NCBI GenBank assembly: GCA_963704615.1
Contig: OY969923.1
Location: 248,001 to 312,000, forward strand
Source of the DNA: Bog-756 sp963704615
GTDB lineage: Bacteria; Actinomycetota; Acidimicrobiia; Acidimicrobiales; RAAP-2
Length of the DNA: 64,000 bases
Reading direction: 5' to 3'
This document shows, piece by piece, positions 35,411 through 44,012 of the stretch (positions within the stretch are counted from its first letter, which is position 1; each line of letters starts with the position of its first letter). Made by a program: the position numbers and the translations under genes. Under the pieces are notes generated by a model. That model was not told the DNA's origin. It saw only the letters and a program-made list of their open reading frames with translations, and did no database searches.

Positions 35411-36682
35411 TCAATATCCTCCGGTGCACCCGTCCTGGTCCGGGGCGGCGTTCGGATTGCCCCAATAGGTCGTGGCGAAGGCCACCGCCACCCGGATCTG
35501 CTCCTCCGGTGTGGCCAGGGCCGCATCCGAGGGGTAGCCGAAGGTGTTGAACTCGTCCCAGTTGGCGCGACTGAATCCGAGACCTCCGCTGAACTCGGAT
35601 CCCTCCCTGTTCCACACCCCGCCCTCCTCGCACACGTTGACCCTGTCCCAGGCGGCGCGTTGGAAGTCGGTCACGCCGTCGCTGGTCGTCACCCCGGCCG
35701 GTGCATTGAGGCTGCCGACCGTGCTGCCGGCCAGTGAGCCGTAGAAGCCGACGTCCCCATAGGCGAAGATGCCGCCGTCGGAGGCCACCGTCACGTAGCC
35801 CCGGTTGGCCGAGGACATCCCGATGATCGGCTTATTCAGGTGCTGGCCCCCGGATGACCCGTAGAAGGCCGACCCGCCGTAGGCGTAGACGGATCCGTCA
35901 TCGGCCACCATCCGGTAGCCCGATCCCGCGGTGCTGATGCCCACGATGGGCTGACCGAAGAGCGTCACACCGTCGAACCCGGCATCGCCGAAGGCGAAGA
36001 CGGCACCGTCGGCCGCGGCCTCCCAGTACCCCCGACCATCAGGCGTCGAGGCGATCCCGACGATCGGGCTGTCAGGCGACATACCGCTGGCCGATCCGTA
36101 GAAGTGGGCATCACCGAAGGCGAAGACGCCACCGTCGGCGGCCACGATCCAGTACCCCCCACCGTCTGGGGTGGGGTCCATCCCGACCACGGGCTGGTTC
36201 AACACCAGGGAGCCGGTCGACCCGTGGAAGCCGGCGTCACCGAAGGCGAAGATGCCTCCGTCGCTGGCCACCTCCCAGTAGCCATGGTCGTCAGAGGTGG
36301 GAGCCATGGCCACGATCGGCCGATTGAGGTGAATCGAACCGGTCGAGCCGTAGAAGGGGGCATCACCGAAGGCGAAGATCCCCCCGTCCGAGCCCACCTC
36401 CCAGTAGCCGCTGCCATCGGCCAGGGCGGAAGCATCGACGATCGGCGCATTGAGCACCAAGCCGGCCCCGGTCGGGACCGCCGCCGCCGCAGTCGTCGCG
36501 GCACCGACGAGGCCGGCACCGACGCCGGCGACAGCCGCGGCAAGACCGACGATCGCCTTCCGGCGAGTCTGTGTGACCGGGGCGTTCCGGATGCCGACCT
36601 GCTGTCGTGATGCTCGGCTCTGGCCCGCGGTGGTGAGGCTGGCACAATTTCGGGTACGAAAAAATGAAGAAGTCGAAGACAC
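35411..36682 (-). CDS. Secreted repeat protein with C-terminal Rpf-like transglycosylase domain
   Basis: 423 residues. A Tat-like signal (TRRKAIVGLAAAVAG) ends near residue 69. Six repeats of about 42 residues follow, with GYW/GYR/GYV at 92, 135, 177, 219, 256 and 295 and the core DGGIFAFGDAxFYGS, probably a beta-propeller. Residues ~340-423 match the resuscitation-promoting-factor fold: AWDRVNVCEEGGVW with the candidate catalytic Glu352, GGLGFSRANWDEF, and EEQIRVAVAFA, ending in a Cys. It should bind and cleave peptidoglycan outside the membrane. The start is GTG with AAAGG nine bases upstream; a stable hairpin sits in the leader. Confidence 0.85.
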   Translation of the reverse strand: MSSTSSFFRTRNCASLTTAGQSRASRQQVGIRNAPVTQTRRKAIVGLAAAVAGVGAGLVGAATTAAAAVPTGAGLVLNAPIVDASALADGSGYWEVGSDGGIFAFGDAPFYGSTGSIHLNRPIVAMAPTSDDHGYWEVASDGGIFAFGDAGFHGSTGSLVLNQPVVGMDPTPDGGGYWIVAADGGVFAFGDAHFYGSASGMSPDSPIVGIASTPDGRGYWEAAADGAVFAFGDAGFDGVTLFGQPIVGISTAGSGYRMVADDGSVYAYGGSAFYGSSGGQHLNKPIIGMSSANRGYVTVASDGGIFAYGDVGFYGSLAGSTVGSLNAPAGVTTSDGVTDFQRAAWDRVNVCEEGGVWNREGSEFSGGLGFSRANWDEFNTFGYPSDAALATPEEQIRVAVAFATTYWGNPNAAPDQDGCTGGY

Positions 36683-37153
36683 TGTGGGTGACCTTTCCTC
36701 GGTCGGTCAAAGCGCTTCGTCCCGGGGGACGACGCTCTGACTCTCTTTTGGTTGGGTGGACCCCACATCTGTGCATTCAACGCCCCAGCCGAGCACCGGA
36801 AAGGGTGGTACGGCCTGGCTACTAGAGCCGGGTGTGCTAGCGGGTGTTTACGTCCGGTGTTGTGTGATGGTTACGTGGCGATCTCCTGATCGGTTGGTCC
36901 TCTCCACCCTGCGACGTGCGGCATAGGCCAAAGGCGTATGCGACGGCGGGCGTGAAGGACCAACGGGGTTCCCCTGCTCTCAGACCGCAGGACTGTAACC
37001 GGTTCCAGGTGCCCATGGGTAATCGGGAGGCCCGATTCGGAGGTCGGAGCTGCCCAAAAAAGGCGGCTTCACCTGGGATGACACAAAATCGGATCCAGTT
37101 GCGATCGGGGCCGCCGTCCCGCCCTCCGCCTCAGTCGAGTCGTCCGGAGGTGG
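36683..37153. other. 471-bp intergenic region with RNA-like structure
   Basis: Leader of the Rpf-like gene and tail of the TetR-like gene, both on the minus strand. It contains a hairpin at 36711-36735 (AGCGcttCGTCCC / GGGACGACGCT) close to the Rpf-like start, and a two-level fold at 36893-36964. No open frame with coding character was seen. Confidence 0.5.
36893..36964. ncRNA. Candidate structured RNA (nested stems)
   Basis: An outer perfect 9-bp stem (GTTGGTCCT / AGGACCAAC) encloses an inner hairpin GCATAGGCC-AAA-GGCGTATGC at 36921-36941 with one mismatch. The fold reads on either strand. No known RNA family was recognised, and it may be chance or a long leader element of the Rpf-like gene. 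Confidence 0.3.
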
Positions 37154-37933
37154 TCAGGAGGCGACCGGCACAAACCCGGGATCGGGTTCGAAGAATTGAC
37201 CGATGAGAGCCTCGAGCCCCACGGCGAAGAGGGTCCATTCCTGATCCTCGCCGCCCGGTCCGGTCGACCGCATGATCACCTCGGTCCGTCCTTCGATCCG
37301 CTGCCGCAGCGAGCACCCCTCGCTGAAAGCGGTGACCGCGATGGTGAATTGGCGGATGGTCCATGGCCCACGGGTCCGCAGACCGAAGAGGGCGACGAGC
37401 GCCGAGTAGGTGTCTTCCCAAAAGCTGGTCACTGCTCCATAGCCCTGCAACAGAGCCTCTTGGATCCGGTGTTTCTGCTCCGGGCGAGCCGTCGCCGTCG
37501 CCATGGCCACCACGCTGATCCACAGCGGCCAACTGGTCGAGTCGGCGATGGCCCGGTCGCTCGCCGCTCCACCCACTCGGCACAGCTCGCTCAGGGCACG
37601 CGCCCGTGATTCGACCGTCGAGAAGTCGAAACCGTCGAGGAGAGCGGCGACCGCCTGCACCGCCGAATCGGCCTCGGGTCGACTCTGGTCGAGGGCGATG
37701 GAGACAAGCACGTCGGCTTGAAACTCCGCCTGGTTCTCCCACACCCGGCGTATGACCGAGGCGTTGGTCAGCCGGAGACCGGTTTTGGCTTCCACCCGCT
37801 CGAAGACCCGCTTGAAGGTCAGGTTGCTGGAGCCGGTTTCGAGGCCTTCTTGATGGAGGATCTCCCTCCCGGCGTCCAACAGGGTGGCCCGCAGCTCATC
37901 TCGGCTCTGTTTGGTCTGTCGCTTGGTATTCAT
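37154..37933 (-). CDS. TetR-like transcriptional regulator, paralogue A
   Basis: 259-residue regulator. The N-terminal region (RDELRATLLDAGREILHQEGL, TFKRVFERVEAKTGLRLTNASVIRRVWENQAEFQADVLVSIA) has the TetR helix layout, with a longer-than-usual segment before the recognition helix (TNASVIRRVW). The C-terminal domain contains SELCRVGGAA and IRQFTIAVTAFSEGCSLRQRI. It is clearly paralogous to the protein at 56195-57079, sharing most of these blocks. A TTTTGCAAC-N5-GTCGCAAAA palindrome lies 168 bp upstream. Ligand unknown. Confidence 0.75.
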   Translation of the reverse strand: MNTKRQTKQSRDELRATLLDAGREILHQEGLETGSSNLTFKRVFERVEAKTGLRLTNASVIRRVWENQAEFQADVLVSIALDQSRPEADSAVQAVAALLDGFDFSTVESRARALSELCRVGGAASDRAIADSTSWPLWISVVAMATATARPEQKHRIQEALLQGYGAVTSFWEDTYSALVALFGLRTRGPWTIRQFTIAVTAFSEGCSLRQRIEGRTEVIMRSTGPGGEDQEWTLFAVGLEALIGQFFEPDPGFVPVAS

Positions 37934-38101
37934 CGGTCACGGGGTGGTGCCCATCGACCGGCTGCGCCATGGACTGCACCTACCACCCCATCATGGGCTG
38001 ATTCGCACCGCGAGTCGAATACCGGTGGTCCGACCACGAACTGATCTGGCCGGTGAAACAGCCCGACCGGGCCGATGGACCGGGCCGTGGGGGAGTCGGT
38101 C

Positions 38102-38128
38102 GCTTTTGCAACTCCAAGTCGCAAAAGC
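38102..38128. promoter_or_regulatory. Palindrome GCTTTTGCAAC-N5-GTCGCAAAAGC (copy 2 of a shared motif)
   Basis: 11-bp arms with one mismatch and spacer TCCAA. It lies between the TetR-like gene (start 168 bp to the left) and the copper monooxygenase-like gene (start 112 bp to the right), so it could control both. The surrounding 306-bp gap (37934-38239) otherwise shows only the -10 element at 38228. Confidence 0.75.
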
Positions 38129-38227
38129 CGGTTTTGCGGTCACGGGAAGGGGTACAGGCGGACCATCCCGAGCCTGCTTGGGGCAGTGTCGCGACGATGC
38201 CGACCGGTCCTCCCCAAGGGACCGGGC

Positions 38228-38233
38228 TACCCT
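38228..38233 (+). promoter_or_regulatory. Leaderless-type -10 element
   Basis: TACCCT ends six bases before the GTG at 38240. Confidence 0.55.
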
Positions 38234-38239
38234 GAGCCG

Positions 38240-39379
38240 GTGCGGAGACGTCGAGGGGCAGTTCTGGCCACGGCCGTGGTTGCCGTCACGGCCACCCTGG
38301 CCACGATCGGCTGGGCCACCTCAGGTTCGGCCCAGGCTGCGTCACCGCCGGTCACCACCGTCTCCCTCAAGCAGGCCCACACCTACACCCCCAAGGCACC
38401 GCCCGGGGCCACGGATGACTACCACTGCACGCTTCTCAATCCCCACGTGACGAAGAACTCCTTCATCATCTCCAGCCAGTTCTTTCCGGGGAGTCCCGAG
38501 GACCACCACGCCATTCTCTTCCTGGTGCCCCCCGCCCTGGCCGCGACGGCCGAGGCCGACAATGTCGGCGGTCAGGGCTGGTCCTGCTTCGGCGAATCCC
38601 CGATCCCCAACACCGGGCTGGCCCAGATCTCCAACACCCCGTGGCTCAGCGCCTGGGCCCCCGGTCACGGGGCGGACGACCTGCCCAAGGGAACCGGGAT
38701 TCTCCTACCCGCCGGGAGCTTGGTGGTGATGCAGGTCCACTACAACCTGCTGGTCGGGGACAAGCCGGTCAAGAACTCGTTGGTGCTGCACACGGTACCG
38801 GCGTCGACTCCGCTCCTGCCTCTCAAGCTCGACCTCATGCCGGCCCCACCGGACGTACCCTGCCCGACCGGTGTCACCGGGCCGCTGTGCAACCGGGCTG
38901 CCTCTCTCGCCAACCTGGGTCAACGCTTCGGACCGAGTGCCGTCCAGTTCGTCAACACCCTCGAAGCCGTGTGTGGTCGGAACCCGACCGATCCTCCGGC
39001 CGGTGACTCGACCTCGTGCGACTGGCCGATCTACGCCAACGGCTACATCGTCAGGGTGGGGGCCCACATGCATCTGCTGGGGGCCACCTTCAAGATGGTC
39101 CTCAATCCGGGGACACCCGGGGCCAAGACCATTCTCGACGTGCCCGACTACAACTTCCACTATCAGCGGGCCTACAACCTGAAGACCCCGGTGCCGGTGA
39201 GCCCGGGTGACACGATCCAGGTCACCTGCACCTACAACCCGACCCTGGCTCAGCAGCTCCCTGCCCTGCGTAAGGTCCCACCGCACTTCGTGACCTGGGG
39301 CGACGGTTCTTCGGATGAGATGTGCCTGGGTCTCACCTGGACGTCGCGGTCCCTGCCGAACGCCCACTACCCGGTCTGA
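38240..39379 (+). CDS. Secreted copper type II monooxygenase-like protein (PHM/DBH-like)
   Basis: 379 residues. A Tat-like signal peptide (RRRRGAVLATAVVAVTA) is followed by an all-beta secreted protein. Potential ligands match the two-copper layout of peptidylglycine and dopamine beta-monooxygenases: H89/H90 (EDHHAILF), H167 (MQVHYN), H276 and H278 (GAHMHLLG) and M361 (SDEMCLG). An insertion of about 40 residues separates the third and fourth ligands compared with PHM. The substrate and electron donor are unknown; hydroxylation of a small molecule outside the cell is the inferred role. The start is a leaderless GTG; the frame is open upstream through the palindrome. Confidence 0.78.
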   Translation: MRRRRGAVLATAVVAVTATLATIGWATSGSAQAASPPVTTVSLKQAHTYTPKAPPGATDDYHCTLLNPHVTKNSFIISSQFFPGSPEDHHAILFLVPPALAATAEADNVGGQGWSCFGESPIPNTGLAQISNTPWLSAWAPGHGADDLPKGTGILLPAGSLVVMQVHYNLLVGDKPVKNSLVLHTVPASTPLLPLKLDLMPAPPDVPCPTGVTGPLCNRAASLANLGQRFGPSAVQFVNTLEAVCGRNPTDPPAGDSTSCDWPIYANGYIVRVGAHMHLLGATFKMVLNPGTPGAKTILDVPDYNFHYQRAYNLKTPVPVSPGDTIQVTCTYNPTLAQQLPALRKVPPHFVTWGDGSSDEMCLGLTWTSRSLPNAHYPV

Positions 39380-40410
39380 GCACCCGCGCCCCTGAGGGCC
39401 CGGGCCAGCTCCCCCCACCGTCCGATCGACACGGGATCCCGGACCCAAGCGGTGCCGGCGAAGTAGAGAACCAGGCGAGTGGCCACGCCCTGGTAGCGAA
39501 GCGCCAGCCGATCGGCAACGGTGGCCCAGTCACCACTCACGCAGAAATGCTCGAGGAGGTCATCGTCGATTTGGGCGGCCATGCCGGTGAGGTCCCCGGC
39601 CTTCTGCCGTTCGCGGATTCGGGCGGTCGTCCCGTGGCGGCCCAGTTGGTCGAAGATGAATGCGTAGTTGGGCGTGGAGCCGTAGAAGGCGATCTGCATG
39701 CGGGCCGCCTCACGCCACTGGTCGACCTCGGCCGGCGTCGATCCCGGCGCACACAGGGCGGGCACGATCAGTTGGAGGTCGGCGAGTGATCGGCTGGCTC
39801 CGGCCGCTCCCGCTCGGAGGTTGGGGAGCACCGTCTCGTTCAGGTACGTCGGAGTATTGAGGGGATGAACGTGCACGCCATCGGCGACACCGCCGGCCAT
39901 CCGAAGCATCCACGGGTTGACGGCGGCGATGTCGATGGGTGGATCGGGAACAGAGATCGGTCCCGGTGACCAGGTGGGAGGCAACAGGGACAGCTGCCAG
40001 AACTCGCCCTGGTAGTCGAGCTCGCTCTCGCCCCGGAAGGCGGCGAAGATGGCACGGAGGGCAGCGACGTAATCCTGCAGGCGTGGTCCGGGATGATCGA
40101 AGGAGGCTCCGTAGCGGCGCTCGATGTGAGCGCGCACCTGGGTACCGAGGCCGAGGCGGAAACTTCCCGAGCTCGCTTCGGCCAGCTCCCAGGCCAACGA
40201 TGCGGTGATCATGGGGCTCCGAGGGAAGGCCACGGCGATCCCGGTGAGCACGTCGATGTCGGCCGCCAGGGTTGCCGCCGCGCAGCTGAGATAGGCCGTG
40301 CGTCCGGCTTCGGTGATGACAAGTCCGGAGAACCCGGCATGGTGCGCATCGGTGGCGAGGTCCTGGATCCTCCGCATCGGGAGCCCACCGGTCATCAGAT
40401 CGACCTTCAC
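39367..40410 (-). CDS. F420-dependent LLM-class oxidoreductase
   Basis: 347-residue luciferase-like TIM-barrel protein. Landmarks are the N-terminal IQDLATDAHHAGFSGLVITEAGRTAYL, GSFRLGLGTQVRAHIERRYG, and ADGVHVHPLNTPTYL. These resemble the actinobacterial F420-dependent branch annotated as TIGR03617-type proteins. It transfers hydride from F420H2 to or from an unknown substrate. The start is GTG, two bases after the thioesterase stop, so the two form an operon. The 3' end overlaps the convergent copper protein gene by 13 bp. Confidence 0.85.
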   Translation of the reverse strand: MKVDLMTGGLPMRRIQDLATDAHHAGFSGLVITEAGRTAYLSCAAATLAADIDVLTGIAVAFPRSPMITASLAWELAEASSGSFRLGLGTQVRAHIERRYGASFDHPGPRLQDYVAALRAIFAAFRGESELDYQGEFWQLSLLPPTWSPGPISVPDPPIDIAAVNPWMLRMAGGVADGVHVHPLNTPTYLNETVLPNLRAGAAGASRSLADLQLIVPALCAPGSTPAEVDQWREAARMQIAFYGSTPNYAFIFDQLGRHGTTARIRERQKAGDLTGMAAQIDDDLLEHFCVSGDWATVADRLALRYQGVATRLVLYFAGTAWVRDPVSIGRWGELARALRGAGAQTG

Positions 40411-40412
40411 GA

Positions 40413-40868
40413 TCAGCCCGGCCGCGGTTCGCTGATGGTGACGGTTCCCTGGGCGGCCCCGACCAGACGGTCACCGTTGGTGACATCGATCCGCACCACC
40501 GCCGTCCGCCTGGTCAACGAGATCACCTCGGCTCGAGCTTCGAGGAGGCCCTCCCGGACCGGGGCCAGGAAGTTGAGCTTGAGCTCGGTGGTGGCAGCCC
40601 AGGCACCGCGCGGGATGAGCGGGTACAGGACGGCCCCGAGGATATGGTCGACCAGGGCCGCCATGGTCCCGCCATGAGCTGACCCGAAGGGATTGAGCAA
40701 TTCCGCGCGCACCTCGAGCTCCGCCGTCATGGTGCCCGCCCCCACCTCGGTCACCCGGATCCTGAGGTAGTCGGGGATTCCGGATATGGCCAGGTCGGAC
40801 ATGAACGCGGCGGCAACGCTGGCGTCATAGCTCTCGAAGACAGGTCGTGGTGGCCGCGCTTCAGCCAC
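40413..40868 (-). CDS. PaaI-type hotdog thioesterase
   Basis: 151-residue single hotdog domain. The active-site loop NPFGSAHGGTMAALVDHILGAVLY contains the HGG motif and the Asp typical of PaaI thioesterases, which hydrolyse aromatic or medium-chain acyl-CoA. ELKLNFLAPVREG and TVTISEPRPG are also family-like. The start is GTG. It is immediately upstream of, and probably cotranscribed with, the F420 oxidoreductase. Confidence 0.87.
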   Translation of the reverse strand: MAEARPPRPVFESYDASVAAAFMSDLAISGIPDYLRIRVTEVGAGTMTAELEVRAELLNPFGSAHGGTMAALVDHILGAVLYPLIPRGAWAATTELKLNFLAPVREGLLEARAEVISLTRRTAVVRIDVTNGDRLVGAAQGTVTISEPRPG

Positions 40869-41081
40869 GCCGTCGCCCCCAACGACCGTCGGTGGGTCCG
40901 GAGCTCATCGGGGCCAGCACCGGGTCATCGTGCCACGCCGGAGTCAGTACTCGTCGTTCCGGGCAGCGAGCCGAACGGACCGAGCCGAACCGGCCGACCC
41001 GATCAGAACCATCACCAGCAGGGTGGGCGCAGTTCCTCGGTCGTCGATTCCGGCGTCTGTAGGCTGACTCCGACCACGATC

Positions 41082-41438
41082 ATGAGCGCCGACGACCGCC
41101 AAGAGGAACATGAGCCCGACGTGCGGTTCACCTACGCAAACGAGCGCACCTTTCTGGCCTGGAACCGCACCGCACTCGCTCTCATCGCCACCGGGGTGGC
41201 GGCCACCCAGCTCCTCCCCGAGTTCAATGTCAATGGTGGTCGCCGCATCCTCGGCCTGCCCCTCATCGCCCTCGGTGCTCTGGTGGCCGTGACCAGCTTC
41301 CTGCACTGGCAGGCCAATCAGCGGGCCATGCGACGCGACCAACCTCTTCCCCGGTCTCCCATGCCCTTGGTTCTGTCGATCGGCGTCAGCATCGTCGCCG
41401 TCATCGCCGTGGTGCTTGCCGCCACCGGTACCAAGTAG
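41082..41438 (+). CDS. DUF202 membrane protein, first of a pair
   Basis: 118-residue protein with three membrane helices. The DUF202 motif is YANERTFLAWNRTALALIATGVA. Function is unknown; E. coli YidH is a relative. It is followed after 21 bp by a second, diverged DUF202 gene, a pairing also seen in mycobacteria, where the two halves probably associate. Confidence 0.85.
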   Translation: MSADDRQEEHEPDVRFTYANERTFLAWNRTALALIATGVAATQLLPEFNVNGGRRILGLPLIALGALVAVTSFLHWQANQRAMRRDQPLPRSPMPLVLSIGVSIVAVIAVVLAATGTK

Positions 41439-41459
41439 TCCCCCGGACGAGGAGCGGCC

Positions 41460-41804
41460 ATGGACGATCCGACAGTGGATGACGAAGGCCTTCCCGGCGA
41501 TCCCGGCCTGGCCCGGGAGCGAACGGCGCTGGCCTGGAACCGCACCGGCCTGGCCGCCTTGGTCGCCGTGGCCATCATCCTGCGCCGATTGTGGCCCTTG
41601 CGGGGCGACACCTCGGTCGTGATCCTGATCGTCCTGGGCCTGGGTGCGGCTCTGTGGGCCGTCGGCATGCAGGCAACACGTCGGGCGAGGTCGGATCCGG
41701 ATGGCTCAGGGGCGACCGGCAGAGGCACCTTTCGACTCATGACCATCGGGACCCTGATCCTGGCCTTCGCCGCCTTCCTGGTCGGGCTTCTGTCGGTTCC
41801 CTGA
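41460..41804 (+). CDS. DUF202 membrane protein, second of a pair
   Basis: 114-residue companion of the preceding gene. The motif is LARERTALAWNRTGLAALVAVAI, and three hydrophobic segments follow. The amphipathic N-terminus is acidic. It is likely cotranscribed with the upstream DUF202 gene. Confidence 0.83.
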   Translation: MDDPTVDDEGLPGDPGLARERTALAWNRTGLAALVAVAIILRRLWPLRGDTSVVILIVLGLGAALWAVGMQATRRARSDPDGSGATGRGTFRLMTIGTLILAFAAFLVGLLSVP

Positions 41805-41825
41805 GCCCGGGACCGCCGGCCCCTT

Positions 41826-42962
41826 CTAGATTCCCAGCAGGTGGGTCACGTTGTCGTGGAACAGACCGGGTGCGTTCTCGGGTGACCCACCACCGCGGGC
41901 ATAGTCCTCCATCGGCGTCGCCGAACCCTCCGAATGGGGATAGTCGCTGCAGCACATGAACAGGTCGCCGGACTTGGCCGTGAGCCGGCTCGGCTGCTCG
42001 TAGGAGAAGGACGAAACCCGCACGTGGCTCTTGAAGTACTCGCTGGGACGGAGTGTCAACTTCGTCGGGGCCCCTCCGTTGAGGACCGAGGTGAAGTCCC
42101 AACCCCCATCCAGCATCAGCAGATACTGCGGGACCCAGATCGAAGAGAGCTCGACGATGCCGATGGTGAGGCCCGGAAAGCGCTCCAGGACGCCGTTCAC
42201 GATGAGGTCGGTCACCGCGATCGCCGGGGGAACCCACAAGAAGATCGATTCGAGGGCGGGAACGAAGGACTTGTCTTCGTCCGGATAGAAGGCATCGTCG
42301 AGGATGCGGGGCTGATCGGCGACGTGGAAGACCGGCCTCACCCCGTGGTCCACGAAGGCGGCCCACAGGCGATCGTGGTCAGGGTGGGAGAGGGGGCGCC
42401 CGTCCACCGCAGCCGGGGCGATCATGCCCAGCCGGACCCCGGCCGCCGACAAAGCCGACAGCTGGCTCTCGAGCCAGTCGGGATCCCGCAGGGTCATGTG
42501 GGCCACAGGATGAAGGCGGCCTCCGCCTTCGGCGACCACGGTGGCGCACCAGCGGTTCCACGCCGCCATGTTGGCGGTGAGAGCGGTCAGCGACGTCGAG
42601 AGGCGGCGCTCCCACAACAGTCCGAAGTTGGGAAAGAGCACGGCCTCGTCGAGACCCATGCCGTCGAGTCGCTCGGCCCTGGCCGCCGGGTCCCAGTAGT
42701 CCTTGGGCAGAACATCGTCGTAGCTGTACTCGGGAGGCAGGTGCTGGAGGCACCGCTGGCGATTCCGGCCGATCGCCACCGTGTCACCGGGTCGTTGGAC
42801 GTCGGCGAGATCGAGTCGACGGCCCCGCCAGGTGAGCCACGGATAGCCCTGATCGTCGTCGACGATGGCCAGGGCCTCATCCCGCTGACCCGGATCGATG
42901 TGGTCGGCCCAGAGTGTCCGGGTCTCGTAGAGGTGCTGATCCGAGTCGATGACCGTTGCCAC
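41826..42962 (-). CDS. Amidohydrolase family 2 protein
   Basis: 378-residue metal-dependent hydrolase of the amidohydrolase-2 (ACMSD/decarboxylase-like) group. Metal ligands are suggested by VIDSDQHLYE, PVFHVADQPR and CSDYPHSEG. Members decarboxylate or hydrolyse ring and lactone compounds; no substrate can be assigned. GTG 42962 is chosen because a TACATT hexamer ends seven bases upstream (leaderless pattern); a TTG at 42971 is the alternative. It is similar in layout to the amidohydrolase at 45555. Confidence 0.82.
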   Translation of the reverse strand: MATVIDSDQHLYETRTLWADHIDPGQRDEALAIVDDDQGYPWLTWRGRRLDLADVQRPGDTVAIGRNRQRCLQHLPPEYSYDDVLPKDYWDPAARAERLDGMGLDEAVLFPNFGLLWERRLSTSLTALTANMAAWNRWCATVVAEGGGRLHPVAHMTLRDPDWLESQLSALSAAGVRLGMIAPAAVDGRPLSHPDHDRLWAAFVDHGVRPVFHVADQPRILDDAFYPDEDKSFVPALESIFLWVPPAIAVTDLIVNGVLERFPGLTIGIVELSSIWVPQYLLMLDGGWDFTSVLNGGAPTKLTLRPSEYFKSHVRVSSFSYEQPSRLTAKSGDLFMCCSDYPHSEGSATPMEDYARGGGSPENAPGLFHDNVTHLLGI

Positions 42963-42969
42963 CGCGTCC

Positions 42970-42975
42970 AATGTA
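42970..42975 (-). promoter_or_regulatory. Leaderless-type -10 element
   Basis: TACATT on the minus strand, seven bases before the GTG at 42962. Confidence 0.5.
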
Positions 42976-43125
42976 ATTGATGAGGCGGGGAGATGCCCGG
43001 CCTGGCCGGCGCACCCGGCCAGGGCTTTTGCCCGGGGCGCTCCGAAGCATCCACCCCGTCGGTGCGCTGCCCGATGATGATGGAAGGACTACCGAGGAGG
43101 GGTCCGCACCACCGGGGGAGGCACC

Positions 43126-43884
43126 ATGTTGGATGCACGAAAGTTGGTTGCCGAGTTCATCGGTACGGCAATCCTGGTCTTCGTGGCGGTGGGCGTGGCG
43201 ACCCTGTCGTTCGGGTTCAAGCTGTTCGGGACCAGCTATTCGGCCGGTGTGGTGACGACGGCGTTGGCCTTCGGCCTGGTGCTGATGGCTCTGGTCTATG
43301 CCATCGGACCCATCTCGGGTTGCCACGTGAACCCGGCGGTCTCCCTCGGTTTCGTCATCGCCGGCCGGATGAAGGTGACCGAAGCGGTCGGGTACTGGGT
43401 CGCCCAGGTCGCCGGGGGCATCGCCGGGGCCTACGGGCTGTGGGCCGTGTTCAACGGATCGCCGATCTATTCGAAGAACGTCCAGGGCCTCGGAGCAGAC
43501 GGCTACGGCAGCGCGTCGAAGATCCGTCTCGACGCCGGAGGCGCTTTCGCGGTGGAGACCATCCTCACGTTCATCTTCGTGATGGTGATCCTCTTCGCCA
43601 CCTCCAAGGTGGCTCGCGATGCGATGGCCGGCCTGGCCATCGGCGTGGCTCTCATCTTCGTCCACCTGGTGGGGATCGCGCTCACCGGAACCTCGGTCAA
43701 CCCGGCCCGAAGCATCGGTCCCGCGCTAGTCGTCGGCGGGACCGCGCTCAGTCAGCTGTGGCTGTTCATCGTCGCTCCCCTGGTCGGCGGGTTCATCGCC
43801 GCCATGGTCTACGGGCTTCTGACCAGGAACGTGACGATGGACGTCCCGTCTGATGCCGTCCCCCCCGACGACGATCTGGCCTGA
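43126..43884 (+). CDS. MIP family channel (aquaporin Z-like)
   Basis: 252-residue six-helix channel. The two pore motifs are HVNPAVSLG and SVNPARSIGPA. The second-motif residues and the short loops favour water selectivity (AqpZ type) over glycerol, by inference. GGGGGAGG lies about five bases before the ATG. The C-terminus ends in an acidic tail (VPPDDDLA). Confidence 0.92.
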   Translation: MLDARKLVAEFIGTAILVFVAVGVATLSFGFKLFGTSYSAGVVTTALAFGLVLMALVYAIGPISGCHVNPAVSLGFVIAGRMKVTEAVGYWVAQVAGGIAGAYGLWAVFNGSPIYSKNVQGLGADGYGSASKIRLDAGGAFAVETILTFIFVMVILFATSKVARDAMAGLAIGVALIFVHLVGIALTGTSVNPARSIGPALVVGGTALSQLWLFIVAPLVGGFIAAMVYGLLTRNVTMDVPSDAVPPDDDLA

Positions 43885-44012
43885 CACCCCGCCCGCCCGT
43901 CCCCGGGGACACCTCTCTCGGTCGATCCCCGTCACATGAAAGCAGTGCCGGGACCCACGACAGGCACGGAGGGCACGTCCGTCGCCTCTCGATTTCCGCA
44001 CCTGAGGAGACG

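Noticed and set aside
36683..36960. c-di-AMP (ydaO-type) riboswitch upstream of the Rpf-like gene
   Set aside because: Expected because actinobacterial rpf genes often have one, but the conserved GAACCCGUCAGCUAACC-type block and the GGGGUGAAU segment are absent on the coding strand.
36980..37080. tRNA-like segment (CAGGACTGTAACCGGTTCC)
   Set aside because: No acceptor stem, D-arm or T-loop could be arranged around it.
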